Below are positions 50,501 to 61,534 of a DNA stretch of 64,000 nt, in pieces. Numbering within the stretch: the first letter of the stretch is position 1; every line of letters starts with the position of its first letter. The notes beneath the pieces are model-generated. The model made no database searches, was not told the DNA's origin, and saw only the letters and a program-made list of their open reading frames with translations. Origin of the DNA: Rapana venosa (lineage: Eukaryota; Mollusca; Gastropoda; Neogastropoda; Muricidae); NCBI GenBank assembly GCA_028751875.1, contig CM054157.1, positions 1,269,973-1,333,972 of the forward strand, given 5' to 3'. The translations under genes were made by a program, and so were the position numbers.

Positions 50501-51450
50501 ACTTCTGCATACTCTGCGTCTGACTGCAACAGAACCAAAGTCTTTTAGTACATCTACATCAGTGCACTGAAGTAACTTTCTTCATTTGTCTGTCTCTCTT
50601 GTTCTCTCTTTCATGACATCCTGAGTTTGTTGTAAATGATTTTTTTTTTCTTCATTAATTAAAACTGTGATTACTTCAGCAACCTTCATGTATGGCCCAA
50701 TGGCCTATATCATTTGAGCTCAAGCTCTTTAAGTCTCTACCTTTCTCTAAAGTAGGTTTTCAACATGCCACAAATTAATCCAATAGAAGGTCTACACGTC
50801 TGTAGTTTTTACAATATATATACATCAGGGAAATGATGTTGCAATGACACAGTAGTCAGAAAAGAAATAACGATCTTGTTCAATCCATAATTCTTATTTC
50901 ACAATTCAAGGTTTAAGTAACAAGAAAAACATGGTGCTAAAAAAAAAGAAATGAAACCAGACAGAATATCTCACCAGTAGGTCTCGTTTAGTTCCAACAA
51001 TGAACTTCACTGGCTCATCGGCGTTTTCTGTCGCCTCCTCCATCCACTTGGTCACATGTTGCAACGACTCTTCCTCCGTCAGGTCAAAGGCTACGATGAC
51101 AACTGAAACCACCATCACGATACTGAACTGAAGCCCATGGAGAGATTTGGTACACAGGCATACATACATGTACACATACGCACTGATGGGGCACATATAT
51201 GCATGCATGCAAAATGATGAAAGAAAAGTGTTATAAACTTAATCTTTTACCCTCAATAAAGATCATTTTGACTTGACTTGACATGCATACAACATATGTA
51301 CACCGGCACACACATATACTAACATGCATGCATGCATGTGTACACGCACACAGACATACACACGCTGCATACATAAACACACACACACACATTACACACT
51401 TTTGCAAACATGAATGCATTCATGCACACGCATGCCCACATGCACACACA

Positions 51451-51486
<36 letters not shown>

Positions 51487-54006
51487 GCTTTGTATAGACA
51501 CACACATACAAAAGCAAACTCTGCATATGAACACACACTCACATCCTCTCTCTCTCCAGTATACACACAGCAGCACAACTCACTATTGGCTCCTCTGTAG
51601 TAGGAGGCAGCGATACACTTGAACCTTTCCTGGCCCGCCGTGTCCCACCTACAACAGTCACACACTGCACAGTCACATGTTAAAGTCACATGCCTGTCAT
51701 CACATCCAGTCTATCATAGTCCTACTTAAGCGACTTGGAGGGCCTGCAGTGTACTGCTGCCTTCATTGGCAGAGTCTGACCTGTCCATCTGATGAACACT
51801 AAAGAGAGAATATTCCATATACTATGGAGCAGTATTCATATTCTTTGAGGATTTTATCCTGGTTCATTAAAATGTATTGAGACTTTATAATATGAAGACT
51901 GAAGGTGAAATGTCACAAACTGGAAGACATTGGATGTTTTTGTACAGATCTATAAAGTATATTCAGTAAGTCATTTTCTATATGTTGCTATACTGAACTC
52001 ATAAACTCCATGAGTCATATCCCATTTGTCACATACTAAAACTCTCAAGTCACAAATGTGCAAGCACACACATTTGAATACACAAACAAATACATTCTCT
52101 CCCTTTGCTTCTCCCTCTTTCTCTCCAATTTTCCCTCCCTCTCTATCTCACTCTCTCTCTTCATCTACATGTGCTCTTGTTTACATTTACTTTTGTCTCT
52201 CTTATTGAACCTTCATGAGGGGCAATATATATAATCCACACTCTATTTTGCTCCCTCTCTCTATCTCACTCACACACAAGACACACATGAGCACGCATGG
52301 ACATACCCTCAAACACACACACACAATCACTCACACATAGACACACACATGCATGCACACACACACGCACGAACGCACACACAAAGACACACACACTCAC
52401 ATTTGCAAAGTGAAGGGGACAGAGAGCACGCTGAATTTTTCCACCTCGAAGTCCACGCCGATAGTGGCCTTGTAGTCCCGATTGAACACATCGTGACAAA
52501 ACCTACACAAAATAAACACACTGTAACATACCTACACAAAACTGACATTGTTACGGCAAAACCAACACAAAATTAACATCTCTTAACAAAGGTTTGACTA
52601 ACCATGACAATCAAATTTACCACAGCAATTTCAGCAAAAGATCTCTTCTCTCATTTCTGCCATTTTTTTCTTCTTTCAAATGAAGCAGAAACAATCTAGC
52701 ATACACAGGATTTTCCAAACACTCTCACACTCTCTTGAAAGCCTGAAACTGAAATTGATAAACAGGGGTGTGGCTTTTTTGGGGGGGAAAAGTGTGATAG
52801 TCAACATTTTTCATTTAGACTATAATTGTTCATGCCTGGCATATCCTCTGAGGATGAAACACAGCTCCTTATTTCGCAAGGTAATTGAAAACAACTATTC
52901 ATGCAAACTTCTCACCCAGGGTGTACTTGTACTATCACAGGGATTCCCAGCCAGGTGTGATGAATGAGTCAGAGTGCATGTTCTGGGTGACCCCCAGGGT
53001 GTTAATTAATCAGGAGACATCACTGATGACGTAATCAACTTCTGTAATGAACACCAGTGTGGGGTGCCGTAACCATTCAAATCAATCTGCATTGGTGAGA
53101 GAGGGACTGAAAGTCAACGATAATGTGGCTTTTAAAATTAGTCAGTCCACTCATGAAAGACTGAAATGTGATCTTCCATTATTCAGTATACTTGTGACAG
53201 AAGATATCTGTAGACTGAAATACAATCTTTCATGGTCACATCTGTTGGTCTCTTAATCAACAGTCTAATCAGAACAGATCTCCCGTTTGGTCATCTTAAT
53301 TCATGCCCAGCAGGATCATCTGATGAGTCATCAACTTGGAAGTTGACGTGTACAGTTGGCATAAAACACATACAGTACTGTTATGTTGATTTTGAATTTG
53401 TACAAGTACACAGCGCGGGATGGAGGTTGGGGGGGGGGGGGGGGGGGGGGGGGGTGGGGGGGGGAGGCTGTTACTCTTTTGTAGTTTTTTGTTCCTTGGC
53501 TAGATCTCTGAAGTTCACCAATGGTGAGATGTTTGTGTATGTGACAGTTTTTTTCCCCACCATTTAGGTAGTCACATTCTTACTTTGGGACTTTTTATTT
53601 CTGAACAATATCTGTGGATTAAATGACCACATGTACATGAAACTTCACATAGGCCACACAGAGCAGTGGCCTTGCAAGGCCAGCAGCCAGACAACAGAAC
53701 ATGTGCTGTGTGCAGTCCTGCCTGCTGAATGAATTTCTCCACAAGAGGATCTAGACTGACCCCACCCCAGTGACCAAGAAACTCTTAGAGGACCTGCCAT
53801 GTACTGCTGCCTTCATTGCAGAGACCGAGCTGCCCACCTGACAAATCCAAAAGACAAAGAAAGAAAGAAACAAAGAAACAAAGAAAGAAAGAAAGACTTG
53901 TGGATATGGTGGCTGATAAACTTTAGGGCATGATATTTGAAACCTGACAGTCTCTCAGTCTGTCAGTTGGTGATTATGTCTGCTTGTCCATTTATCTCTC
54001 TGCATG

Positions 54007-54057
<51 letters not shown>

Positions 54058-55472
54058 GTCTCACCTGTTGACGACACAAGTCTTGCCCACAGCAACGTCT
54101 CCAACAATCACAGCTTTGCAGATTTTAAGCCTGTGAACACACAGCACACAACATGAACTGATGGAGCAGTTTTGTTCCCTGGATCTCTGATGTTGCTTGT
54201 ACTACCTTTTTTTTTTTTTTTTGGGGGGGAGGGGTTCTCAGCTACAGTTGCAAGGTTCACCAATGTGACTTTTGTGTGTGCAACCATCCCCTTCCATTCA
54301 GGTAGCCGCATTCTGACTTTGGGGATGACGTCTGAACACAAACATCAGTGAGCATGGTTTTGTTGTTTTTGTTTTCATCTGTTCCTATCAGCACACAATG
54401 GCATACTCTTCTGAAAGGCTGAACAGGATTTAATGTGTGTTCAAGATGCCTTCCTAGCATCCTTACATAGAACCTCAGTTCAAAGTCTTATCCAATGGAC
54501 TTTTGGGAGAGTGGAGTTGGTACTGGTATCAACTCCAGGGGAAAATTTTCCTTTAACAAGTGTTTTTTTAGTGGTGGCACGAACCCGTGTTATCAGATTG
54601 TGAGCTCAGCACTCTAACTGCTAGGATATCACATCCCCAACCCTCCCACCCAGCTTCTACATCTAAAACAAGTCATTCAATTTCCCTTATATTCCAATAA
54701 CGCATCACCATCGTCAGTCCCTTGGTCAACAGGGGGACATGAGGGAAACGTTGGTCGACATAATTATTTTCTCCAGGCCAGTCTGTTTTTAGCCTTTTGC
54801 AGTAACACTGCTATGTCAAGGCTGTCCAGTCTTTGATGTTGTGCATCATCCAGTTCTTCCTCTGTCTGCCCCTACGTCTTCCTCCCTCAAGTGTCCCCTG
54901 TAGGACAGTCTTTGCAAGAGAGCTGTGGACAACACAGTCGCTAAACCTTTCTTTCCCTGCATCAAAAATGTGAGCAGTTTTATTCCCTTTCTGCCCCATG
55001 GCAAAAAGCTTTGTCAGTTTTTGATGCAAGCAAAGTGCCAAGTCTTTCACTACAATGTTGTCATGATGAGATTGTCTTCATCCACGACAGGCTCTTAGCA
55101 TATCAATCTGCACTCTCCACTTAAGCAGAAAAATCCTCTGAAGATGGAATATGACCACCCAAATGACAAGGTACCAGAACACAGCCCCACATGCAAACTT
55201 CTCATCTAGTGTGTACTACTTGTCTTGCTGTCTCACAGCAGTTCCCAGTGGAGGGATGAGTGAGTCAGAGAGCGTGTTCTGGGTGATCCCCATAGTGTTG
55301 TGCCAAGGAATGCCCAACAACAATGTTCCCTTTCCTTTCCTACCTCAGATACAGTCACCAAAGTCTCTTTGTCTCCTTACTTCAGAAACTGTTACCAAAA
55401 TCCCATTTCTGCCTCTAGAACAAGCAGAGTCTCAAAGCCAGCAGCTCATATGTCATAACAAGGCAAACTGCT

Positions 55473-55540
<68 letters not shown>

Positions 55541-56718
55541 AATGCCAAGAAAATAACACTTCAGCGCATGACTTGCAACAGCGAAGATTTATGCCCTAAG
55601 GCAAGAGTTACCTACCCTACTCTTCCAGTTCTGTTTTCGGCACAGGCGGCCTTCACCTTGGGGTGAAACTGGATGGTCTGGTATGGGGTGGCATCAGGGT
55701 GGTAAGGCTAAACAGAAACATGACTTCACACATCAGGTAATGAATGATTTGTCCCCCTGAAATCCACATTGGTCAGGGGACTGAGTGAGTCAATAACACA
55801 TTAGAGACTGTAGGTAAGAAGTGTGTAACAAACAAACACTCACACACAAACACACACAAACACATACATACACACACACACACAGGGAGACAGGATAATG
55901 GTTGGTTAGAGTGTTGCGCATTGTGCTTATGATCTGCTGACCCAGGTTCGAATCCGGTTCAAGGGAGTCAGTATCGACTCCACTTCCCCCAAAAGTCTTT
56001 AGGATGAGACTATAAACTGAGGTCCTGTGTGTTAATACACACAGAACATCTTGCACACATGTTAAAACATGTTCTGCTTTTTGGAAGAGTAGGCTAGTGG
56101 GAACAGATGACATGACTTCACAATGTTATTGTGTGCTAGTGGGAACAGATGACAAAATCTGCAAAAATGCATACACACAGGGACAGGATGTAAAAAAGCA
56201 CACAAGTGCTTGTTCCATTATCCTCAAAATAAAGGAATAGATAAATAACAATAATGAATAATACTACACACATACACTCACATACGTGTTCAACATGTAT
56301 GCATTCATTCACACACACACATATGCAGGTGCACTCATGTACACACACACACTCACTCACTCAAACACAAACTCACTCTCTCACACACACATGCATACGC
56401 ACACATACACACACATATGCATATGCACACATACTCACACATCATGCACCTCTCCCTCTCAATCTCTCTCCAAGTCTCACTCTCTCTCTCTTTTCTCTCC
56501 TACACATACTCAAACAAACACATGCTCATTGATACACATTCTTCCCTCTTTTCCCTATCATCTAATATCACTTAAAGACGTTAAAGAACAACATAAGATT
56601 TCTCTCTCTATCTTATTATATATATATATGAGAGCAGATATGTATGTACCTGAGGAAACTGAGTAATAACACGATCCTTAGGAATAGCCAGCAAAGAAGA
56701 ATCTCTCCTCCCTGACAT
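47524..56718 (-). CDS. RAB34: RAB34/RAB36-like small GTPase (gene span)
   Basis: Nine coding exons on the - strand, in transcript order: 56718-56650, 55707-55616, 54130-54065, 52502-52401, 51648-51584, 51102-50975, 50523-50433, 49269-49147 and 47585-47524. They join in phase to 265 residues plus stop (human RAB34 is about 259). GTPase motifs: P-loop GDVAVGKT, switch I Thr in KATIGVDFE, G3 WDTAGQERFKC, G4 as TKRD (NKxD in most Rabs) and G5 TSSKSG. The N-terminal extension (IPKDRVITQFPQ, then FHPKV.AAC.ENRTG) is the hallmark of the RAB34/36 pair. The end, KKKAQCCK, holds a double Cys for prenylation. By family knowledge these Rabs act at Golgi, cilium and lysosomes through RILP-type effectors. 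Whether this is RAB34 or the single invertebrate RAB34/36 ancestor is not settled. Confidence 0.93.
47690..48900. repeat. 60-bp minisatellite in the last RAB intron, about 20 copies
   Basis: Unit cactgtttacagactgtcag followed by ctgtcataacaacaacacac and agaagaaacataatccacaa. Period 60, with a few longer units. Confidence 0.96.
49147..49269 (-). CDS. RAB34: RAB34/36 exon 9
   Basis: The acceptor is gtgtggcag and the donor gtgagt. It encodes ENVQAFFARVVGLVFDLHLQ and KELEASTAPSKQIGRGTSAI, corresponding to the last GTPase helix and the variable tail of RAB34/36. Confidence 0.94.
49733..50250 (+). repeat. SINE family B copy, long
   Basis: Head ggcaggacagcctggtggtt, A/B body, then the B tail (aaaaatctcaccattggtga, 50198). 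A GAA/GAT-rich expansion sits at 50036-50075. Confidence 0.75.
50433..50523 (-). CDS. RAB34: RAB34/36 exon 8, G5 region
   Basis: The acceptor is ctgttgcag. The donor gtcaca is weak, but it is the only one that gives the conserved SG.ENV junction. It encodes SDAEYAEVEGRALLLAQNLK then AEFWPTSSKS. Confidence 0.9.
50975..51102 (-). CDS. RAB34: RAB34/36 exon 7, G4 region
   Basis: The acceptor is ggtttcag and the donor gtgaga. It encodes VIVAFDLTEEESLQHVTKWM, then EEATENADEPVKFIVGTKRD. The guanine-specificity motif reads TKRD; RAB34 (SKKD) and RAB36 (TKKD) also depart from NKxD, by memory. Confidence 0.95.
51220..51282 (+). mobile_element. Solo LINE tail (TTGACT)n type
   Basis: Shares acttaatcttttaccc and agatcattttgacttgac with the 3' end of the LINE at 61.2-63.6 kb; very short 5'-truncated insertion in a RAB intron. 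Confidence 0.7.
51290..51485. repeat. (CA)n-rich tract
   Basis: Alternating CA-rich sequence beside RAB exon 6. Confidence 0.93.
51584..51648 (-). CDS. RAB34: RAB34/36 exon 6, switch II
   Basis: The acceptor is gttgtag and the donor gtgagt. It encodes WDTAGQERFKCIAASYYRGA then N. The catalytic Gln of DTAGQE is present, so the enzyme should hydrolyse GTP. Confidence 0.96.
51717..51810 (+). mobile_element. LINE tail fragment E
   Basis: Contains cgacttggagggcctgcagt and gctgccttcattggcagagt, shared with 53640, 57918 and 58820. Confidence 0.6.
51810..52260 (-). other. RAB intron
   Basis: AT-rich then pyrimidine-rich; no element recognised. Confidence 0.5.
52401..52502 (-). CDS. RAB34: RAB34/36 exon 5, switch I
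   Basis: The acceptor is ttgtgtag and the donor gtgagt. It encodes FCHDVFNRDYKATIGVDFEV and EKFSVLSVPFTLQ, including the Mg-binding Thr of switch I and the beta2-beta3 hairpin. The end phase is two bases, completed by the next exon to Met-Trp. Confidence 0.95.
52510..53420 (-). other. RAB intron with a dispersed repeat D fragment
   Basis: Repeat D (inverted relative to 39223) lies around 52920-53020 (gggtgacccccagggtgtta). The rest is unrecognised. Confidence 0.5.
53429..53464. repeat. Poly-G run (26) plus short G runs
   Basis: 26 uninterrupted G, a T, then nine G. Confidence 0.97.
53487..53590 (-). repeat. SINE family B tail
   Basis: tgaagttcaccaatggtgag and the following body match the family B 3' half. 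Confidence 0.7.
53640..53895 (+). mobile_element. LINE tail fragment E with (GAAA)n tail
   Basis: Includes a reading of TTEHVLCAVLPA, like the QTTEHVL..CP motif near the C-terminus of some LINE proteins, then accccaccccagtgaccaag and a GAAA-rich tail. Confidence 0.65.
54009..54060. repeat. (TCTG)n beside RAB exon 4
   Basis: On the transcribed strand this is (GACA)n just after the donor of the P-loop exon. Confidence 0.95.
54065..54130 (-). CDS. RAB34: RAB34/36 exon 4, P-loop
   Basis: The acceptor is ttcacag and the donor gtgaga. It encodes LKICKAVIVGDVAVGKTCVV followed by N and a split Arg codon. GDVAVGKT is the nucleotide-binding P-loop. A (GACA)n tract follows the donor within ten bases. 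Confidence 0.95.
54232..54640 (-). repeat. SINE family B copy, near full length
   Basis: Tail at left (caaggttcaccaatgtgact) and tRNA-like head at right near 54640. The best family B copy for defining its 3' half. Confidence 0.75.
54690..55160 (-). mobile_element. Unclassified retroelement-like fragment
   Basis: The - strand has LEGGRRRGRQRKNWMMHNIK followed by DWTAL, a phrase typical of LINE reverse-transcriptase C-termini (GRRRRGRQRKRWxDNIxxW). Confidence 0.6.
55165..55320 (-). repeat. Dispersed repeat D fragment
   Basis: Inverse of the 61563 copy (gagtcagagagcgtgttctg and acttctcatctagtgtgtac). Confidence 0.65.
55477..55537. repeat. (CA)n microsatellite
   Basis: Pure CA repeat of about 60 bases. 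Confidence 0.97.
55616..55707 (-). CDS. RAB34: RAB34/36 exon 3
   Basis: The acceptor is tctgtttag. The donor gtaggt was chosen because it lets GG join the G of the next exon to give TGRVGLKICK. It encodes PYHPDATPYQTIQFHPKVKA and ACAENRTGRV, the N-terminal signature of this subfamily. Confidence 0.9.
55884..56240 (+). repeat. SINE family A copy
   Basis: Head gacaggataatggttggtta; an internal duplication near 56090-56150 repeats gtgggaacagatgac. Confidence 0.85.
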
Positions 56719-56761
56719 TTCTCCTCTTTATACTTCTGCCCCTTGGTCCTGCTATCTGATC
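56650..56761 (-). CDS. RAB34: RAB34/36 exon 2, with start codon
   Basis: The acceptor ttgttgcag ends at 56762, and 43 untranslated bases precede the ATG at 56718. It encodes MSGRRDSSLLAIPKDRVITQ then FPQ, ending at donor gtacat. IPKDRV parallels PVRRDRV of human RAB34, which supports this start. A preceding untranslated exon is expected because the exon opens with an acceptor. Confidence 0.85.
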
Positions 56762-56924
56762 CTGCAACAATGAAAAAGAAAAATAGACAAAAGAAAAACA
56801 ACATTGATAATTACTATTTGGAAAACTAAACAAAAGATGTATCCACACTCACTTCTGTAATTTCATTTGGTTGTGTCTGCTATCAATTTCAGCAGAAAGA
56901 TGCCATAAATGTTCAATACTCCAT

Positions 56925-57082
56925 ACCGCCAAAAGTCCTTCAGATGAGACTTTAAACCGAGGTCCCATGTGCAAATGCATGCAGAACATCTTGCGCACAT
57001 GTTAAAACCCATTTGTGCCAGGGAGAATGGAAGACAAAATTTATAAAACCGCATGCACACAGGAACTGGGTGTAAAAAAGCA
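56925..57082 (+). repeat. SINE family A, truncated
   Basis: Starts near ccgccaaaagtccttcagat and lacks the head and final tail. Confidence 0.75.
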
Positions 57083-57362
57083 CATCAGCAGAATATTCTG
57101 TTACAAAATGGTTCATATCGAGTACTGATAGTGTTTAAACAGCTGTTTAGAATTTATTTATGAAATTGTGGATAATTTTTTTTCTGATAAGTTCCTCAAT
57201 AGAAAATAAACACAAAACCCCTCAAGGGCTACAAACTTTTCTCTATACTCGTAGGACACCACTAACATGTATAACTCCCATTTTCTCCATCTCCTTAGGG
57301 TTTTTTTTCTCTCTCTCTTTCTTTATACTGATGAGTTTGAGTAAGTGTGTTGGTGGTATGTC

Positions 57363-57365
<3 letters not shown>

Positions 57366-57425
<60 letters not shown>
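57366..57425. repeat. (TG)n microsatellite
   Basis: About 60 bases of TG repeat. Confidence 0.97.
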
Positions 57426-57428
<3 letters not shown>

Positions 57429-57917
57429 ACCTATGTTCTGTGTGTGTGTATATTGCCTGTGTGTGTGTGCACACTGCTGTATATGTGTGTACATATGCAT
57501 GAGTGTGTATGCATCCACATTTGCATGTGTATGTTTGTCTAGGCCTAATTGTCTATATATGTTTGTGTACGCCTCTAATGGATCTTTATCCTGAAGTAGT
57601 TGATAAAACATCTATGCAGTGACCCCACCTACTCCCTATTGGCAGGGCATGACAAAGGCTTCTCATCCATACTGCATAAGCATAATGATAGCAATCATCA
57701 AAACTGTCCACCAGGGTGGGGTGACACAGAAAAGTGGGCTCCATGAGGTTAAAAAGGCGGAGTGGGGTGGAATGGTGGAGGGTGAGTTACACCCAAGAAA
57801 CAGACTGAATTTTCTACACAGAATGACTGCTGTGTCACATAGCAAAGAACACCCCCAACTTACAGCCCCCCTCCCCAGAAAAAAAAAAAGATGAAAGAAA
57901 ACTACAGAGGGTGATTG

Positions 57918-58000
57918 GATCTGATACTAGGAGGGCCTTCAGCGTACAGCTGCCTTCGTCAGGGCGACTGAACAGTCCATCCGACGAACGAGAAAAAAAT
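57918..58000 (+). mobile_element. LINE tail fragment E
   Basis: Contains aggagggccttcagcgtaca and gctgccttcgtcagggcgac, matching 51730. Confidence 0.6.
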
Positions 58001-58094
58001 AAAAATAACCTGTGGTGATGCTTCAACTGTCACCAATGTGACAACTAACCAGCGTACCCTGTTGGATCGCCTCGATCACTCGGTCCTTACTTAC

Positions 58095-58330
58095 CTGTTT
58101 GAAAAGCAAAAATGTTGTCTTCACCCTCAATCTTAAGTCCACACCTTGCCACTGGCAGAAAAATTGTTGTCACAAACAGAAAAAGTGTTATAACTGAGTG
58201 AAGCAGTCACACACAGTTGGCGCTCTCTCAGGCAGACGTGTTGTTGACTCGTTCTCGTTTCTTCGGCTCTAAGGACGCCCCGCGCGTTCTGCTATGCGGA
58301 AATGGAGTCTTGGTGTGCCCGCGTCATAGA
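58095..58330 (-). promoter_or_regulatory. Probable untranslated first exon and promoter of the RAB34/36 gene
   Basis: On the - strand a strong donor (ACAG|GTAAGT) ends at 58095, and the coding exon at 56761 needs an upstream spliced leader. The stretch near 58265-58310 is locally CpG-rich (cgccccgcgcg) in otherwise CpG-poor DNA, consistent with a promoter. The start site cannot be fixed from sequence. Confidence 0.4.
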
Positions 58331-58819
58331 CAACACAGACCCTCAACTAAAAAAGTCTCCCAGGATATTTCTATGCCTGTTCAATTTACCTCGATCAGTC
58401 TCCCAAGGACGTTTCTTTTGTGAGCGGAATAGTCCTTGTTCACTTATTCACAAGAGAAAACAGGGTTGTTGGGTTGTTGTTGTTGTTTTTTTTAGCAGAG
58501 GCGTCACTAACTGCATAATCACAAGTGAAACTGCGTCAGCTAAGTCCCCAGCACCAACTTGTCATACATCTTCCGTGGCTTTCACAGCAACACTTGACTT
58601 GAATTACCGATCTTTAGTGCTCATGCTAGTTTCTAAATGTGTACAGATTAAGAATTTTTAATCAGTAATTTAGTAAAGTGTAATTAGTGACCGGGCTAGC
58701 TTCAGTTATAGGTCCAATGTCTAAAGGTAAAGCTCGGTCAGTGATTCATGTAGTTGCTGGCAGGCCACAACCGCCTAAATTATCATGTGTGCATGAAAAT
58801 CCATATATTAAGTTATAGG

Positions 58820-59033
58820 CTACATAGCAGTGCCTTTGCAAGACTGGGAGCCAGACATCGAAGCATGCGCTGCAATCCTCCCCACTACAGGAGGCAATCT
58901 CAAAGAGGATCTGACCTGACCCCACCCCAGTGACCTAGAAGCTCTGAGACCACTTGGAGGACCTGCAACATACTACTTCTACCATCACAAAGACTAAGCT
59001 GTCCTGTTGAATGCAAATGAAAGAAAGAAAGAA
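58820..59033 (+). mobile_element. LINE tail fragment E with (GAAA)n tail
   Basis: Shares agaggatctgacctgacccc and ccccagtgacctagaagctc with 53640, ending in gaaagaaagaaag. Confidence 0.65.
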
Positions 59034-59586
59034 TCCCATTACTGCTGTGACTATGCAAGGATGGATTACTGCACAGACAAGGGTCCCAAACTGATCCCAG
59101 GGTCCAATGTGTGTGTTTTAGTATCTCATTGGACCCAAAGAGGAAAAAGCATTTTGATCCTTGCTGCTGTCAGTGCAGGGGCAGCCCTGACTGAATTGAG
59201 CTACATTTTATACGTTCAACTTCTTTTTCTTTTCTTTTTCTCTTTAAAGTTGGGTCACTTGCTAAAGACTTGTTTTGTTTGGGGTTTTGTTGTTGTTGTT
59301 GTTGGTGGTGGTGATTTTTTTTGGGGGTGGTGTTGTTTGTTTGTTTGTTGTTGTTTTTTAGGGGGGGGGGGGGGGTGGTTGGTTGTTGTTTTTTGTTGGG
59401 GGGGGGGGTGTTCTTTGTTTTGTTGTTTGGTTTTTGTTGTGTTGTTGTTGCAACTTTGTCATTTCAGTAAGCATAGGTTTTAAACTGAAGTTAGATACTT
59501 CTGTAGTTAATGTTAAAGTTTTCTATTTGAGCTGTATAAAAATTGGTATAATAATTAGCAATTTAGGCTTTAGCTTTGATTACTCC

Positions 59587-59969
59587 AGGGGACGGGATAG
59601 CCTAGTGGGTAGAACATTGCGCTCGCAATCTGACGACCAGGGTTCGATTCCCGTTCAAGGGGTTATTTTCTCCTGGAGTTAACATCAGGGCCGACTCCAC
59701 TCTCCCCAAAAGTCCTTCGGATGAGACTATAAACCGAGGCCCCGTGTGCGAACACACGCAGAACATCTTGCACACACGTTAAACCCTGTTCCGCTTTTCG
59801 TAAGAGTAGGCCATTGTGTGCCGGTGGGAACAGATGACAAAATTCACAAAACTGCATACACACGGGGACTAGATGTAAAAAAAACCACATGAGTGCTTAT
59901 TCCATTATCCTCGATATAAAAGAATAAAATAAAATAAAATAAAATAAAATAAAATAAAATAAAATAAAT
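59587..59969 (+). repeat. SINE family A, youngest-looking full copy
   Basis: Head gggacgggatagcctagtgg, B box ggttcgattcc, complete body, then a pure (AAAAT)n tail. The intact tail and near-consensus body suggest recent insertion. Confidence 0.92.
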
Positions 59970-59999
59970 ACCCTATTTTGTCCTTAGGTATATCCAGTG

Positions 60000-60344
60000 T
60001 GATAGTTAGGCGGAACACAATTTACCGCGACACCTGATGATTATTTATACCACGTGACAGGCGTTACCCAACATACAAACAATTCAACGTGGTCATTGTC
60101 TCCGTTTCCCATAGGTGTATCTGGTTACACACACACACACACACACAGAATGTAATTATCAGTGAGATATCTACTTTGATTGGTTTCTCCCAGGTGAAAG
60201 TGAGTCAGTACCACCAACACAGAGCAAATCACTGGACCAACCTGCTATTCTCGCCGTTTCTTTAGATGGAGAGATCCCAGACACACTGAGATTGGCTGTT
60301 GGGGCCTAGGCTATTGTGTTTGTTTTGCATTGTATACCACTTTT
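60000..60344 (+). other. Intergenic, no recognised element
   Basis: Only a short (CA)n at 60127-60148 stands out. Confidence 0.5.
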
Positions 60345-60720
60345 AGTCAGCACAGTTCTCTATGTGAAATTGGGGCTACACTCCTTGGGGGATGGCGCGT
60401 CGCCACAAGAGCAGCGCCACCCGTTTATTCTTTTCTTGTCTGTATGGGTATTTGTTTCCCTTTGAGATTGTGTGGTGTTTTTTTTTAATACATTATTTTG
60501 CTAGGGAGAACTCTTTTATTGCCATGGCTTGTTTTACGTGCGCTAAATGTGTGTTACACACCGGACCTCGATTTATTGTCTCAACCAAAAGACTAGCACC
60601 CAGACCACCACTGATGGTCTGGTAGATGGGAGAAAAGTTTTGGACACAAACAGGGATCGAGCTATAGGCAGGTGTGCTACCTCTAAGACCACTGATCTAG
60701 TTGAGATCGTCATGTCGAAT
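60345..60720 (-). repeat. SINE family C copy
   Basis: Shares ccaaaagactagcacccaga and ttttgctagggagaactctt with 36228-36555. Confidence 0.7.
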
Positions 60721-61091
60721 CCTTGGGATCAAAAGTCCGCAGGGAACTTGTCCCTGTACGCCATCTGAAGCCACCAACCAGAAGAGCCTTGCATTGCCGA
60801 CACCAGCCAGATTTATTCATGAGGGCTAGCTGACAGCTCATTGATTTCTTTGTTTTTTCTTTGACTTCATTGGAAGTCAAACAGGGCACCAGCAGTCAGC
60901 GGCAGTGTGGAGATGTCCACTGAGTTGTGCTTCTGTTCCATGGCTGAGGTGTGTCAGGGCCGGAGTCTTGTAAAGATGACCTGACCAGGGTGAATGTAAA
61001 GTTCTGCATTTAAAGTTGACCCATGCAGTCTGCAACATCATTAATCAGCTCCCCCTTCTACTCCCACCCCCCTCTGTTTACCCCTCCGTCG

Positions 61092-61092
<1 letters not shown>

Positions 61093-61143
<51 letters not shown>
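61093..61143. repeat. Poly-C run of 51
   Basis: Uninterrupted C tract, the longest homopolymer in the window. Confidence 0.95.
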
Positions 61144-61145
<2 letters not shown>

Positions 61146-61534
61146 TACAGTTCCTTGAGTGAGAGTACTGGATCTTGTATGATGATGTGACCGTATCAAC
61201 GTGGTTTACTTGTTAAGTGATGTTAGTCCCGGATCTTCCTCAAACAGGCAAAAGTAATACCTTTACACAAATCAGGAGACAGAAAATCCATCTTAACTAT
61301 CGACCAATATCCATACTGTCAGTCCTATCTAAACCATTTGAAAAACATATCCAATTTAATTGACATTCTCATTTTGAAACTTCTGATTTAATTAATGAAA
61401 ATCAGTCAGGATTTCGTGAAAACCACTCTTGTCGTAGTGCCTTAATACAAATGACTGAGCAATGTCTTTTGAATATCAATAACAATGAATTTAATGGAGT
61501 TATATTTCTTGACTTTGCTAAAGCTTTTGGCGTT

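Noticed and set aside
58217..58661. Coding frames of 68 and 119 codons near the RAB promoter
   Set aside because: They overlap the probable RAB first exon on the other strand, show no family motif or exon signals, and have no conserved features.
59007..59483. A 158-codon Gly/Val/Leu-rich frame
   Set aside because: It starts in a LINE tail and runs into G/T low-complexity sequence.
59587..59660. tRNA gene
   Set aside because: It is the tRNA-like head of a SINE family A copy with an (AAAAT)n tail.
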